Shown here: piece by piece, positions 6,407-15,421 of the stretch | Layout: each line of letters starts with the position of its first letter | How positions within the stretch are numbered: the first letter of the stretch is position 1 | Virus record (IMG/VR): IMGVR_UViG_3300033153_007754 | Span: 1-64,000 of that record | Length of the DNA stretch: 64,000 nucleotides | DNA from: a virus | Strand: one strand, 5' to 3' | Translations under genes and position numbers: made by a program | Notes under the pieces: generated by a model | The model's input: only the letters and a program-made list of their open reading frames with translations | The model's database searches: none | What the model was told of the DNA's origin: nothing

Positions 6407-7267
6407 ATGAAAACGGTTGTTGAAGATAATGGATTAACTTATGAAATCAATAAAGATGGTTTTAGTGGTTATGGTAAAAACATTAATGGAATGGAAGGTA
6501 ATTATATTAATGGAAAAAAAGAAGGAACACATAAAAGTTTTTACGAAGATGGTAAAAAACAAAGTGAAGAAAATTATAAAGATGGTAAAAGAGATGGCGA
6601 ATCTAAAACATGGTATGAAACAGGTGAGTTATATACAGAATGTTTTTCTGAAAATGGTGAAGTCAAAGAAATTTACTGGTACAGGAATGGCAATAAAGAA
6701 TGTGAATTTTATGGTAAAAATGGTTTTTTAGATGGTGAATATATTGATTGGTATATGAATGGTGATATATCTTCAGAAACACATTATATACAAGGAAAAA
6801 AACATGGACATAAAATATCATGGTTTAGAAATGGTAAAATTCGTAAAATAGAAGGCTTAAAAAATGGCGAAAAACATGGTGAATGTAAAGTGTGGTATAG
6901 GGATGGAACAAAGAAACTTAGTTGTACATATAAAAATGGAAAAAAACATGGTAAGTTTATTGAATGGAATGTGAATGGCATAAAAGAAAATGATATAGAT
7001 TTTATAGATGGTAAATGGCATGGGAAATATATTGTTTATTATTATAGTGGTGAAATAAAAGAAGAACTTCATTACAAAGATGGTTTAAAACATGGTAAAG
7101 AAAGTTGGTATTATAAAAACGGACAAATTGAATTGACATGTGAATATAAAGATAACATGAAAAGCGGTGAAGTTATATGTTATGACGAAGATGGTGAAAT
7201 TGAGACAAGAGCGGTATATATTATAGGTGTTCAAGAAAGTAGAAAAGTTTTAATTGAAAGACAATAA
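6407..7267 (+). CDS. YwqK-like MORN_2 repeat protein
   Basis: The 286 residues follow a near-consensus AGGAGG. The head (NGLTYEINKDGFSG) is followed by about ten 24-residue units, for example TYKNGKKHGKFIEWNVNG. The third unit has lost the usual HG signature (FSENGEVKEIYW) and the last is degenerate. No signal peptide or membrane helix is present, so it should act in the cytoplasm. It is the first gene of a unit with the RlmN/Cfr-like enzyme, 9 bases apart. Confidence 0.88.
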   Translation: MKTVVEDNGLTYEINKDGFSGYGKNINGMEGNYINGKKEGTHKSFYEDGKKQSEENYKDGKRDGESKTWYETGELYTECFSENGEVKEIYWYRNGNKECEFYGKNGFLDGEYIDWYMNGDISSETHYIQGKKHGHKISWFRNGKIRKIEGLKNGEKHGECKVWYRDGTKKLSCTYKNGKKHGKFIEWNVNGIKENDIDFIDGKWHGKYIVYYYSGEIKEELHYKDGLKHGKESWYYKNGQIELTCEYKDNMKSGEVICYDEDGEIETRAVYIIGVQESRKVLIERQ

Positions 7268-7276
7268 AGGGGTGGA

Positions 7277-8251
7277 ATGAATAAAATTAAAGTACCAACA
7301 GGTGTGATTTACACAATGGAAACAGCAGACAATAAACCTTTAGAGTTTACGTCTATTGGTGATTATGGAAGTAATGCCAATGTTAAGGCTGATTTTCTGG
7401 GTTTAACAAGGGAAATAGAAGAAGTTCCAGACGGTAATGTTTTACCATTGGGTGAAAAATGGGTTGTGACTATTTCAACCCAACACGGATGTCCGCATCA
7501 CTGCCAATTTTGTGATGTGCCTTTATTAAAATTTCAGGGTAACATTTCGCTTGATAACTTAAATAAACAGGTTGTGACAGCCATAAATGAGAGGAAGGAT
7601 GTTAAATATACTAAACGGTTAAACCTACATTTGACAAGAATGGGTGAACCAAGTTGGAATCCTGATGTGATTTGGTTTGCACATGGGTTAAAAAAATTAG
7701 TTGAAACAACTGGTTTAAAATGTGATACTATACACCCAGTTTTTACAACAATGCTTCCAAACACAAATAAATTACTTGAAAATGAAATACAAATGTGGTG
7801 TAACATGAAAAATAAACATTACGAAGGTGAAGCAGGGTTACAATTTTCTATAAATTCAACATCAGATTCACAAAGAAATACAATGTTTAACAATGAATCA
7901 TTACAACTCAAAGAGATATCAGAAATTGGTGAAAGATTAATGAAACCTGTTGGTAGAAAATATGCTTTAAATTTTGCATTGGCGGATGGATATGAAGTGG
8001 ATGCAAAGAAGTTAAGAAAACTTTTTAATCCAGAAAAATTCATGGTTAAAATCACACCTATACACCAAACACAGCAGTGTATTCTTAATGGTATTAAATC
8101 ATCAAAAAAGTATTTTACACCTTATACTAAAATTGAAAAAGATTTAATTAAAGAAGGGTTTGATGTTCTAATTTTTATCCCATCAAATGAAGAAGATGTT
8201 AGCAGAATTACATGTGGGAATGCTGTTTTAGCTGAAGACCTAAAGAAATAA
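7277..8251 (+). CDS. Radical SAM enzyme of the RlmN/Cfr type
   Basis: The 324 residues contain the [4Fe-4S] motif CPHHCQFC (C72, C76, C79), then LTRMGEPSWNPD, the family's GMGEP SAM-binding motif, and a late cysteine in TCGNAV (about C313). The late cysteine corresponds to the methyl-transfer-intermediate cysteine of RlmN/Cfr, which methylate adenosine of 23S rRNA (RlmN also some tRNAs) at C2 or C8. The N-terminal accessory domain is shorter than in bacterial RlmN (about 380 residues). Its substrate in the phage is unknown. It lies between two YwqK-family genes, apparently in one operon. Confidence 0.7.
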   Translation: MNKIKVPTGVIYTMETADNKPLEFTSIGDYGSNANVKADFLGLTREIEEVPDGNVLPLGEKWVVTISTQHGCPHHCQFCDVPLLKFQGNISLDNLNKQVVTAINERKDVKYTKRLNLHLTRMGEPSWNPDVIWFAHGLKKLVETTGLKCDTIHPVFTTMLPNTNKLLENEIQMWCNMKNKHYEGEAGLQFSINSTSDSQRNTMFNNESLQLKEISEIGERLMKPVGRKYALNFALADGYEVDAKKLRKLFNPEKFMVKITPIHQTQQCILNGIKSSKKYFTPYTKIEKDLIKEGFDVLIFIPSNEEDVSRITCGNAVLAEDLKK

Positions 8252-8276
8252 AATCATTAAAATTAGTGGGGCAAAC

Positions 8277-9071
8277 ATGATTGAAGAAAACATTTTTTTC
8301 GATGAATTATATCATGAAGATGGTGGTATAAGGATTATTAGGAATTTCAAAAATGGTGAAAGAAATTTAATTCAAAATTTTAAAAATAATAAATTACATG
8401 GACGGCAAGAGAAATATTGTAAAAATGGGCTATTAAAAACAGAGAAAATGTTCAAATATGGGAAATTACATGGTAAACAAATTGAATGGGATGACAATAA
8501 TGTAATGATTTCAAATATTGAATATAAAAACAATAAAAAAGATGGGGTGTCAATATTACGTTATGAAAATGATAAGTTAAAATCCATTCAGGAATTTAAA
8601 AATAATAAACCACATGGAAAATCTTTCTTTTGGTATGTGAGTGGACAAAAGAAATCAGATGTCAGATATGAAAATGGGAAAAGACATGGTGAATATAAAT
8701 CTTGGCATGAAAACGGAAGAATAGATGTTAAGACAACATATAAACAGGGGCTATTACATGGTGAATACAAAAAGCATGATAGATATAAGGAACTTGATAT
8801 TGAATGTTTTTATAATAATGGATTAATAGAGGGTCTCTATACCAAATGGGTTACTGGTGTTCACAGATTTAAGGTAGAAATTTACGATTTTATACCCGAT
8901 GATGGTATGTCATTATTTGAAAAATTGAAAACCACCTGTAATTACAAAAATGGAAAAAAACATGGTCTTCAAATTGCAAAATATACACATGAGCGTAAGG
9001 TTATAATAAATAAACATTTAAAAAAAGTTAATGTGGGAAGTGCTGAAATTGCTATGGAAATGGATATTTAA
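8277..9071 (+). CDS. YwqK-like MORN_2 repeat protein, divergent
   Basis: The 264 residues have an atypical head (IFFDELYHEDGG, related to those at 15876 and 17279) instead of the usual YE-K..FTG. About seven repeat units follow, several with lysine-asparagine-rich substitutions (EYKNNKKDG). The last 80 residues lose the repeat pattern apart from one NYKNGKKHG. It follows the radical SAM gene after 25 bases with a good GTGGGG site. It is among the most diverged copies. Confidence 0.82.
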   Translation: MIEENIFFDELYHEDGGIRIIRNFKNGERNLIQNFKNNKLHGRQEKYCKNGLLKTEKMFKYGKLHGKQIEWDDNNVMISNIEYKNNKKDGVSILRYENDKLKSIQEFKNNKPHGKSFFWYVSGQKKSDVRYENGKRHGEYKSWHENGRIDVKTTYKQGLLHGEYKKHDRYKELDIECFYNNGLIEGLYTKWVTGVHRFKVEIYDFIPDDGMSLFEKLKTTCNYKNGKKHGLQIAKYTHERKVIINKHLKKVNVGSAEIAMEMDI

Positions 9072-9109
9072 TATTTCTTTTCTCTTAATAAATGAAATCA
9101 TAAAAGTAA

Positions 9110-9138
9110 TTGACAAAATATGAAATAAAATATATAAT
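9110..9138 (+). promoter_or_regulatory. Sigma70-like promoter
   Basis: TTGACA (9110-9115) and TATAAT (9133-9138) are 17 bases apart. The leader contains GGTTG-TAATTATG-CAATT, a 5-pair stem (two G-U pairs) whose loop resembles the TAATTAAG loop of the early-type leaders. Confidence 0.75.
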
Positions 9139-9186
9139 AAATTGTGGTTGTAATTATGCAATTATTTATTTTCAAAGGAGAAATCT

Positions 9187-9963
9187 ATGTGTAAAAACAA
9201 TTTAATACCAGAAGGTGGTTATTTAGCCGAAAAAAAAAATGGTAAAGAGGTTTATTACAATAAGAATGGGAGAAAAGAATGGGAAATAAACTATAAAGAT
9301 GGAAAAAAAGATGGTAAAGAGTTTTTTTGGCATAAAAATGGTGATAAAGCATCAGAAGAAACTTATAAAGATGGGTTACTACATGGGGTTGAAATTGAAT
9401 GGAACGAATATGGTAGTAAACTATATGAATTAAATAACGAGAATGGGGAAAGCCATGGTATACAAACTTGGTGGTATCATAATGGCAATAAACAAACTGA
9501 AATATTTTATAAGCATGGTAAAAGACATGGTAAACACTCTGAATGGCATGAAAATGGTAAGAAAAGTTTTGAATCAATTTACGAAAACGCCAAGCCGATT
9601 GGGAAATCTTTTCTTTGGTATGAGAATGGAAATAAAGAAAATGAAATAAACTATGAAGCTGGTAAAAAAAATGGTAAAGAAATAAGATGGTATTATGATG
9701 GCAAGATAAAATGTGAATTGCAGTATGAAAATGGTAATAGGTATGGTGTTCATACTTATTGGTATAAGAATGGAAATAAACAATCTGAAACAAATTATGT
9801 GAATGATGTAGAAGATGGTATTCAAATTGCTTGGTATGAGAATGGAAATAAAAGATTTGAACGGAATTTTAAGAAGTGTATACTTCATGGTAAATATACA
9901 GAATGGCATGAAAATGGTGAAATAAAAAATATTAGTGAATATATTAAGGGTGAAAAAATATGA
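9187..9963 (+). CDS. YwqK-like MORN_2 repeat protein
   Basis: The 258 residues consist almost entirely of ten 24-residue units from residue 10 onward (for example FYKHGKRHGKHSEWHENG), with no separate FTG head. One unit (YENAKPIGKSFLW) has lost the conserved glycine and histidine. It has its own promoter and a strong AAAGGAG. Its stop overlaps the start of the next gene (ATGA), so a membrane protein is translated right behind it. Confidence 0.86.
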   Translation: MCKNNLIPEGGYLAEKKNGKEVYYNKNGRKEWEINYKDGKKDGKEFFWHKNGDKASEETYKDGLLHGVEIEWNEYGSKLYELNNENGESHGIQTWWYHNGNKQTEIFYKHGKRHGKHSEWHENGKKSFESIYENAKPIGKSFLWYENGNKENEINYEAGKKNGKEIRWYYDGKIKCELQYENGNRYGVHTYWYKNGNKQSETNYVNDVEDGIQIAWYENGNKRFERNFKKCILHGKYTEWHENGEIKNISEYIKGEKI

Positions 9964-10412
9964 CTCAATCTCAATTGGAAAGCCTTGTGGTTTGGGGTTT
10001 ATTATCATTACCATTAGCAGTTGTTTTTTATTCTATTCATAAATTAATTTTAGCAATGGAAGCGAATTTAAATTCTAGGGGTTGTCTTGCCAAACCACAA
10101 GAAACAATATTATATATAGACTCAATTTCTAATATAAAATTAAAAAATAAATTAGAACTTAAAATATCAGGGTATGAAACTGGTGAATTGTTTGGTGAGA
10201 TTGATGGTTATGATTTAGTAGTTTTTGGTCACAATGAGGTAGGGATTTTGGATGATTTTAAAACGTATTTGAATGATGCATATAACAATTATTTAGCTAA
10301 TAAAGAATTACTTAATGAAATGCGTTATAGAAATGGTATTTATAATTTGAGTGAATATTCTGAATTCCTAAAAGAAAATAATTTTTTTATATTAATATTA
10401 AAACAGGGGTAA
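9960..10412 (+). CDS. Hypothetical membrane-anchored protein
   Basis: The 150 residues begin with one hydrophobic span (LVVWGLLSLPLAVVFYSIHKLIL, about residues 9-31), followed by a soluble acidic domain with no recognised motif. It overlaps the upstream YwqK gene by 4 bases and ends 3 bases before the next one, so it is embedded in the repeat-protein operon. The tight coupling suggests a functional link to its YwqK neighbours, which is inference. Confidence 0.75.
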   Translation: MTQSQLESLVVWGLLSLPLAVVFYSIHKLILAMEANLNSRGCLAKPQETILYIDSISNIKLKNKLELKISGYETGELFGEIDGYDLVVFGHNEVGILDDFKTYLNDAYNNYLANKELLNEMRYRNGIYNLSEYSEFLKENNFFILILKQG

Positions 10413-10415
10413 AAT

Positions 10416-11285
10416 ATGGATGAAATGAAAGTGTGTTTTGTTGGTGGGGTTTATCGTCAAGTTATGATTAAACCCTATACAGGTGAAATTAAAAATAATA
10501 AAATTAAAGGTTTTATTAAGGATGGAAAGCTACATGGGAAAATTACCAATTATAATGATGAAGGTGAGATATACAATGTAGTTGATTACAAAGATGGGAA
10601 AGAACATGGTAAAGAAACATGGTGGAATGAAAATGGAAAGAAATGGATAGAAGTAAGTTATGAGAATGGTAAAAAAAATGGGTTATATACAATATGGTAT
10701 AGTAATGGTAAAAAAAGAAAGGAAACAAATTATCTAAATGATGTTATGGATGGATTAGAAACAATCTGGTATGAAAATGGCAATATCCAAAGTGAATATA
10801 ATTATAAAAAATGTCACATTCTGCATGGAAAACAAATTAAATATCATGAAAATGGAAATAAAGAAAGGGAATTAACTTATATAGATAATAAAATAAATGG
10901 TAAAGAAACTATCTGGTATGAAAATGGTATTAAATCAATGGAAATAAATGTTAAGGATGGTGTACAAGATGGTGTTTCTATGTCTTGGTATCAGGGTGGT
11001 GAGAAAAAAAGCTATAAGATGTATAAAAACGGTCAATTACATGGTACATTTACTAGGTTTTATCCTAATGGTAATAAGCAATTAGAATCAGAATATGAAG
11101 ATGGTGATATGCAGGGTTTCGGTTTTACTTGGCATCCTAATGGTAAAATCGAATCAAATACAAATCATAAAGATGGTAAAAAAAATGGTAAAGAAATTTG
11201 GTGGCATGATAGTGGAAAAAAAGCTTGTGAAGAAAATTATAAAGATGGTAAAAGAGATGGCGATATAAAGTGGTGGGTAAAATAA
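10416..11285 (+). CDS. YwqK-like MORN_2 repeat protein
   Basis: The 289 residues carry a short head and about ten units, with one extra residue in the fifth (NYKKCHILHGKQIKYHENG) that shifts the usual 24-residue spacing. It follows AGGGG and overlaps the next copy by one base (TAATG). Its unit containing CHILHGK resembles the CILHGK unit at the end of the 9187 gene, suggesting exchange between neighbours. Confidence 0.87.
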   Translation: MDEMKVCFVGGVYRQVMIKPYTGEIKNNKIKGFIKDGKLHGKITNYNDEGEIYNVVDYKDGKEHGKETWWNENGKKWIEVSYENGKKNGLYTIWYSNGKKRKETNYLNDVMDGLETIWYENGNIQSEYNYKKCHILHGKQIKYHENGNKERELTYIDNKINGKETIWYENGIKSMEINVKDGVQDGVSMSWYQGGEKKSYKMYKNGQLHGTFTRFYPNGNKQLESEYEDGDMQGFGFTWHPNGKIESNTNHKDGKKNGKEIWWHDSGKKACEENYKDGKRDGDIKWWVK

Positions 11286-12190
11286 TGATTAAATTAAATG
11301 GTGTTCCAGTAAATGGTGAATTAATAGAAACATATAAAAAAAATGGTAATGTAAAAAAACGAAGTAATTATAAAGATGGTGTGTTAGATGGGGTTGAAAT
11401 TGAATACCGTAAAGATGGTTCTATGAAATATAATACTAATTATAAAGATGGTGTTTTAAATGGCAAACACACAGAATGGCATAAAAATGGACAAAAGAAA
11501 ATTGAATTAAATTATACAAATGGTAAAGAAAATGGTAAACAAACTAAATGGTATGAAAATGGTAATAAACAATCTGAAAGTGATTTTGATAATGGTGTAT
11601 TAAATGGTAAACATATTTTATGGTGGAAAAATGGAAGTAAAAGCCATGATATAGATTATGTAGATGGGAAAGAACATGGTAAGAGCATTTCTTATTACCC
11701 AAGTGGTGGCGAAAGTACTGTAATAAACTATGAAAATGGTCAAATACATGGTATTATGATTGATGTTTCACCTGATGGTACACAACATATAACAACTAAT
11801 TATAAAAATGGTCAGAGACACGGGAAAAAGATTGTTTGGTTTTCGTATTCGCTTAAAAAGAAAATGAGTGAAGAGGTTTACGAAAATGGTAAATTAAACG
11901 GTAAAGAAAAGAGGTGGCATGAAAATGGTGTAAAACATTGGGAAAGAAATTTTGTTGATGGCAAATCAAATGGTTTAGAGAGTATTTGGGATGAAAACGG
12001 AAATAAAAAAAGTGAAGTAGATTATGTAGATGGAAATAAACATGGTAAACAAACAAAATGGTATGAAAATGGTGATAAAAAAAATGAACGATATTATGAA
12101 AAAGGTTTAGAAAACGGAGAATATACAATTTATAATCAAGATGGTTCTATTTGTGAGAAAGGAACATATGAATATGGCTATATAAAATAG
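11285..12190 (+). CDS. YwqK-like MORN_2 repeat protein
   Basis: The start is placed at ATG 11285, which overlaps the upstream stop as TAATG and gives 301 residues. About twelve units follow a very short head. Units 6-8 deviate (SYYPSGGESTVI, IDVSPDGTQHITT), losing the aromatic pair. The upstream coupling and the absence of any promoter place it in the operon starting at 9187. Confidence 0.87.
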   Translation: MIKLNGVPVNGELIETYKKNGNVKKRSNYKDGVLDGVEIEYRKDGSMKYNTNYKDGVLNGKHTEWHKNGQKKIELNYTNGKENGKQTKWYENGNKQSESDFDNGVLNGKHILWWKNGSKSHDIDYVDGKEHGKSISYYPSGGESTVINYENGQIHGIMIDVSPDGTQHITTNYKNGQRHGKKIVWFSYSLKKKMSEEVYENGKLNGKEKRWHENGVKHWERNFVDGKSNGLESIWDENGNKKSEVDYVDGNKHGKQTKWYENGDKKNERYYEKGLENGEYTIYNQDGSICEKGTYEYGYIK

Positions 12191-12200
12191 GGTAGAGACT

Positions 12201-13328
12201 ATGAAAATTACAAATAAAATTATAGAAATTAATGGTTTAACACATGCAATAACACCAACAAATGAATATAAAAAAAATGGATGCAATAATATTATACACA
12301 TTAACGAATATAAAACTAAAAAAAAACCAATTCAAATTGATGATATAATGTATAGTTTAGAACCCAAACCATTTACTGGTGTACTTATTGAATATCATGA
12401 ATATCCTGGTGATGTAATAAAAATGGAGGTATATTACAAGGATGGTTTGAAACATGGTAAATATACACAATATTATGGTCGTGGTCAAAAAATGGTTGAA
12501 CTTAATTTTAAGAATGGAATGAAACACGGTAAAGAAATTTATTGGTATGAAAATGGTAAAAAAAACGTAGAAAAAAATTATATTGATGGTGAATTAAATG
12601 GTAAAGAAACATGGTGGTATGAGAGTGGACACATAAAAAATGAACTTTACCATAAAGATGGTTTAATACATGGCTTAGAAATAAAATGGTATGATAGTGG
12701 TCGTAAAGAATATGAAATACATTATAAAAATGGTAAAGAAAATGGGAAATATATTGAATGGTGGGGAAATGGAAATAAAAGACGTGATGGGAATTATGTG
12801 AATGGAAAAGAACATGGTACAACAATAATTTGGTATAGTAATGGTAAAAAAGAGTTAGAATATAATTATAAAGATGGTGATAAGGATGGTAAACAAACAA
12901 AGTGGTATGATAATGGTGAAAAAGAATCTGAAGTAAATTATAATTTTGGTAAAAGATTTGGTTCTTTAAGTTGGTATTATTTAAATGGTAAAATTGAGTG
13001 TAAGGGTTTTCGTGGTCACGATGGATACGAAGGTAAATATACTGTGTGGCATAGAAATGGTAATAAAAAATATGAACGAAACTATGTGAAAGGTTGTTTG
13101 GATGGTAAATATACAGAATGGTATGAAAATGGTAATAAAGAATGTGAATTAAATTATAAAAATGGTGATAAACATGGTAAATTTGAAACTTGGTATGAAG
13201 ATGGTAAAAAAGAATCCGAAGTAGATTATGTGAATGATAGAAAAGATGGTATTCAAAGTACTTGGAGATATGGGGAAGTAGAATATAAAAAAGAATATAA
13301 AAATGGGGAAATAATTGGTGATGATTGA
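12201..13328 (+). CDS. YwqK-like MORN_2 repeat protein, long
   Basis: The 375 residues have a longer non-repeat N-terminus of about 50 residues (TNKIIEINGLTHAITPTNEY...) before a second head-like segment YSLEPKPFTGVLIEY and about thirteen units. The double head suggests fusion of two family members or head duplication. It overlaps the next, unrelated gene by 8 bases. Confidence 0.87.
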   Translation: MKITNKIIEINGLTHAITPTNEYKKNGCNNIIHINEYKTKKKPIQIDDIMYSLEPKPFTGVLIEYHEYPGDVIKMEVYYKDGLKHGKYTQYYGRGQKMVELNFKNGMKHGKEIYWYENGKKNVEKNYIDGELNGKETWWYESGHIKNELYHKDGLIHGLEIKWYDSGRKEYEIHYKNGKENGKYIEWWGNGNKRRDGNYVNGKEHGTTIIWYSNGKKELEYNYKDGDKDGKQTKWYDNGEKESEVNYNFGKRFGSLSWYYLNGKIECKGFRGHDGYEGKYTVWHRNGNKKYERNYVKGCLDGKYTEWYENGNKECELNYKNGDKHGKFETWYEDGKKESEVDYVNDRKDGIQSTWRYGEVEYKKEYKNGEIIGDD

Positions 13329-13686
13329 TTTTAATGAAATATTATTAAAAAAAATTGATGATTTAGAAAATTGGTTATCTGGTGGTAATTACCCACATGA
13401 AGAAATGGGTGAAAAACCATCTAAAGAAATTTTAGATGGTTTAAGAAAAATGATACCTGAATTTGTTTCTAATAAATTAATACCGTTTCGTGTTACTACT
13501 TCTGCTGATGAAGGGGTTTGTTTAGTCTTTCGCAATACATATAAAATTGTTTATTTAGAATATTATAATGATGGTAGCATTGGTCTTATTTCTGAAAACC
13601 CAAAGACAAAAACTATGGTTGATAACATTGATATAGTTAAAGAGTCTGTCATTAAAACATTAAAAAATGTTTTGTGTAAAAAATGA
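13321..13686 (+). CDS. Hypothetical protein at the end of a YwqK operon
   Basis: The ATG at 13321 lies inside the end of the previous gene and gives 121 residues. A helical N-terminal half is followed by a strand-rich half (DEGVCLVFRNTYKIVYLEYYNDGSIG). It is not a repeat protein. I recognise no family with confidence. Its place at the end of a YwqK operon makes it a candidate partner of those proteins (inference). Confidence 0.7.
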   Translation: MIDFNEILLKKIDDLENWLSGGNYPHEEMGEKPSKEILDGLRKMIPEFVSNKLIPFRVTTSADEGVCLVFRNTYKIVYLEYYNDGSIGLISENPKTKTMVDNIDIVKESVIKTLKNVLCKK

Positions 13687-13723
13687 ATATAAAAAGACAT
13701 CTTCAGTAAAATAATCTTTCAAA

Positions 13724-13752
13724 TTGACAAAATAATAAACAAATGATATAGT
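13724..13752 (+). promoter_or_regulatory. Sigma70-like promoter
   Basis: TTGACA (13724-13729) and TATAGT (13747-13752) are 17 bases apart. The leader has AACAA-TGATT-TTGTT, again a small hairpin near the predicted 5' end, then TAGGAG. Confidence 0.7.
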
Positions 13753-13791
13753 ATTATAACAATGATTTTGTTGTTTTTATAGGAGCATATT

Positions 13792-14157
13792 ATGACAACA
13801 ACTGATAAAATAGGCGAACACAACGGTTTAGCATATGAATTAAAACAAGAACCTTTTACTGGTAAATTCATTGATTTATATGATAAGGGTAATAAACATC
13901 ATGAAATAGAATACGAAAGTGGCATAAAACATGGTATTTGTATATTATGGGGTTATACTGGGAATAAACAAAAAAGTGTGGATTATAAAAATGGTGAAAA
14001 ACATGGGAAAGAAATATTGTATTATGATAATGGGTGTAAAGTATTTGAGAGATTTTATTTAAATGGTGAATTAAATGGTAAGGAAACTAAATGGTATAAA
14101 AATGGCAATAAAAAAAGTGAAATAGATTATAAAAATGGTTTTAAATGTGGTGGTTAG
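13792..14157 (+). CDS. YwqK-like MORN_2 repeat protein, short
   Basis: The 121 residues show a clear head (NGLAYELKQEPFTGKFIDLYDKG) and about four units, ending FKCGG inside a fifth. The head is nearly identical in pattern to that of the 15422 gene (GLMYELKENPFTGKFVDLYDDG), so the two are probably recent duplicates separated by the DUF262 and BspA-like genes. Confidence 0.86.
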   Translation: MTTTDKIGEHNGLAYELKQEPFTGKFIDLYDKGNKHHEIEYESGIKHGICILWGYTGNKQKSVDYKNGEKHGKEILYYDNGCKVFERFYLNGELNGKETKWYKNGNKKSEIDYKNGFKCGG

Positions 14158-14227
14158 ATAACGGTAAAATAAACACAAAAACCCAATGAATTAAAATAGT
14201 TGATTTCAATGTCATGAGGTAAAAAAA

Positions 14228-14875
14228 ATGAAAAATAAAAGTGTTAATATAGGTGATTTAATGAATGCTGATATTGGATATAGTGACTCAAAGACACCAA
14301 TTGATACAATCATAGACAGAATGTCTTCAGGTACATATTTTATACCAAAACATCAAAAAAAATATGTATGGGAAGAGAAAATTGTAATCTATTTGGTTGT
14401 ATCATTACTAAAAAATATACCAATCCCAAGCATTTATATGTATTATAATATAAATGATTATAGATATAATATTATTAATGGACAACAAAGGATTGTATAT
14501 TTATTCTTTTTTATGAAAGGTGTATTTCCTATATCAATACACAGAACATTTTATTATAAATTTGATGTAATTAGTGAATTAATTGATAAACATGGAAGCA
14601 GTAAATCACAAAAAGAAAAGAAAGAAATAGAGGTGAAATTAGAAAATTCTTTTGGTTTAGAGTTTAAAGAATTCTCTTATTTAGATTTAAATAATGATAA
14701 AAATGTAGTTATTAGCTACCAGGCTTTTGGTGATGACATAAAGAGATTATTTAATAATAGAACATTAAATCTTGTAGCAGTAGATGTTAAAAAAGATTCT
14801 AATGACATTCTTTCTATATATGATGATATATCTATATTATTAAATAGATTTTTGATTGATGATATAACTTTATGA
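14228..14875 (+). CDS. DUF262 (GmrSD N-terminal/ParB-like) domain protein
   Basis: The 215 residues contain FIPKHQKKYVW, VSLLKNIPIPSIYMY and YNIINGQQRIVYLFFF, the standard DUF262 order with the final DGQQR changed to NGQQR. No nuclease domain follows. It is the second stand-alone DUF262 protein in the window and is only distantly similar to that at 1249. It overlaps the BspA-like gene by 4 bases, indicating co-translation. The same AGGTAAAAAAAATG start context recurs at 15422. Confidence 0.7.
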   Translation: MKNKSVNIGDLMNADIGYSDSKTPIDTIIDRMSSGTYFIPKHQKKYVWEEKIVIYLVVSLLKNIPIPSIYMYYNINDYRYNIINGQQRIVYLFFFMKGVFPISIHRTFYYKFDVISELIDKHGSSKSQKEKKEIEVKLENSFGLEFKEFSYLDLNNDKNVVISYQAFGDDIKRLFNNRTLNLVAVDVKKDSNDILSIYDDISILLNRFLIDDITL

Positions 14876-15411
14876 TGAAATATCAAGTAGAATTTAGTAA
14901 CGGAAAATTAATAATTCGTGATTTTCTTAAATCTTTATTTGTTACCGATTATCGTACAGGTTTTTTAACAAAAAAAGTACAACGATATCAAAACAAAGGT
15001 GACACATTGGGTATTAATAATATTTTCAAGAAATACCCTAACATAAACATCAGTGATTGGGATGTATCAAAACTTCACAACATGAGTCATATGTTTATGG
15101 ATGCAAATACTTTTGATTGTGATATAAGTAATTGGGATGTAAGTGGTGCTACCAATATGAATAGTATGTTTTATGGTGCTACTTCTTTTAATGGTGATTT
15201 AAGTAAATGGGATGTGAGTAATGTTTATGATATGACTGCTATGTTTAAGGATACTGATTCTTTTAATAGTGATATTGGTGGTTGGAATGTTAGCAATGTA
15301 ATTTATATGGAATGGATGTTTTTAAATGCAAAATCCTTTAAACAAGATTTAAGTAACTGGGATGTAAAGAAACACATTAGGGTAAAAAAAATGTTAGGTA
15401 ATATATTATGA
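14872..15411 (+). CDS. BspA-like (DUF285) leucine-rich-type repeat protein
   Basis: The 179 residues contain four DUF285/BspA-type units of about 25 residues (DISNWDVSGATNMNSMFYGA, DLSKWDVSNVYDMTAMFKDT and so on). In bacteria and mycoplasmas such repeats form elongated, often surface-exposed proteins. There is no signal peptide here, so it is presumably cytoplasmic or virion-associated. It overlaps the DUF262 gene by 4 bases. A larger relative lies at 33801-34568 on the other strand. Confidence 0.82.
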   Translation: MMKYQVEFSNGKLIIRDFLKSLFVTDYRTGFLTKKVQRYQNKGDTLGINNIFKKYPNINISDWDVSKLHNMSHMFMDANTFDCDISNWDVSGATNMNSMFYGATSFNGDLSKWDVSNVYDMTAMFKDTDSFNSDIGGWNVSNVIYMEWMFLNAKSFKQDLSNWDVKKHIRVKKMLGNIL

Positions 15412-15421
15412 GGTAAAAAAA

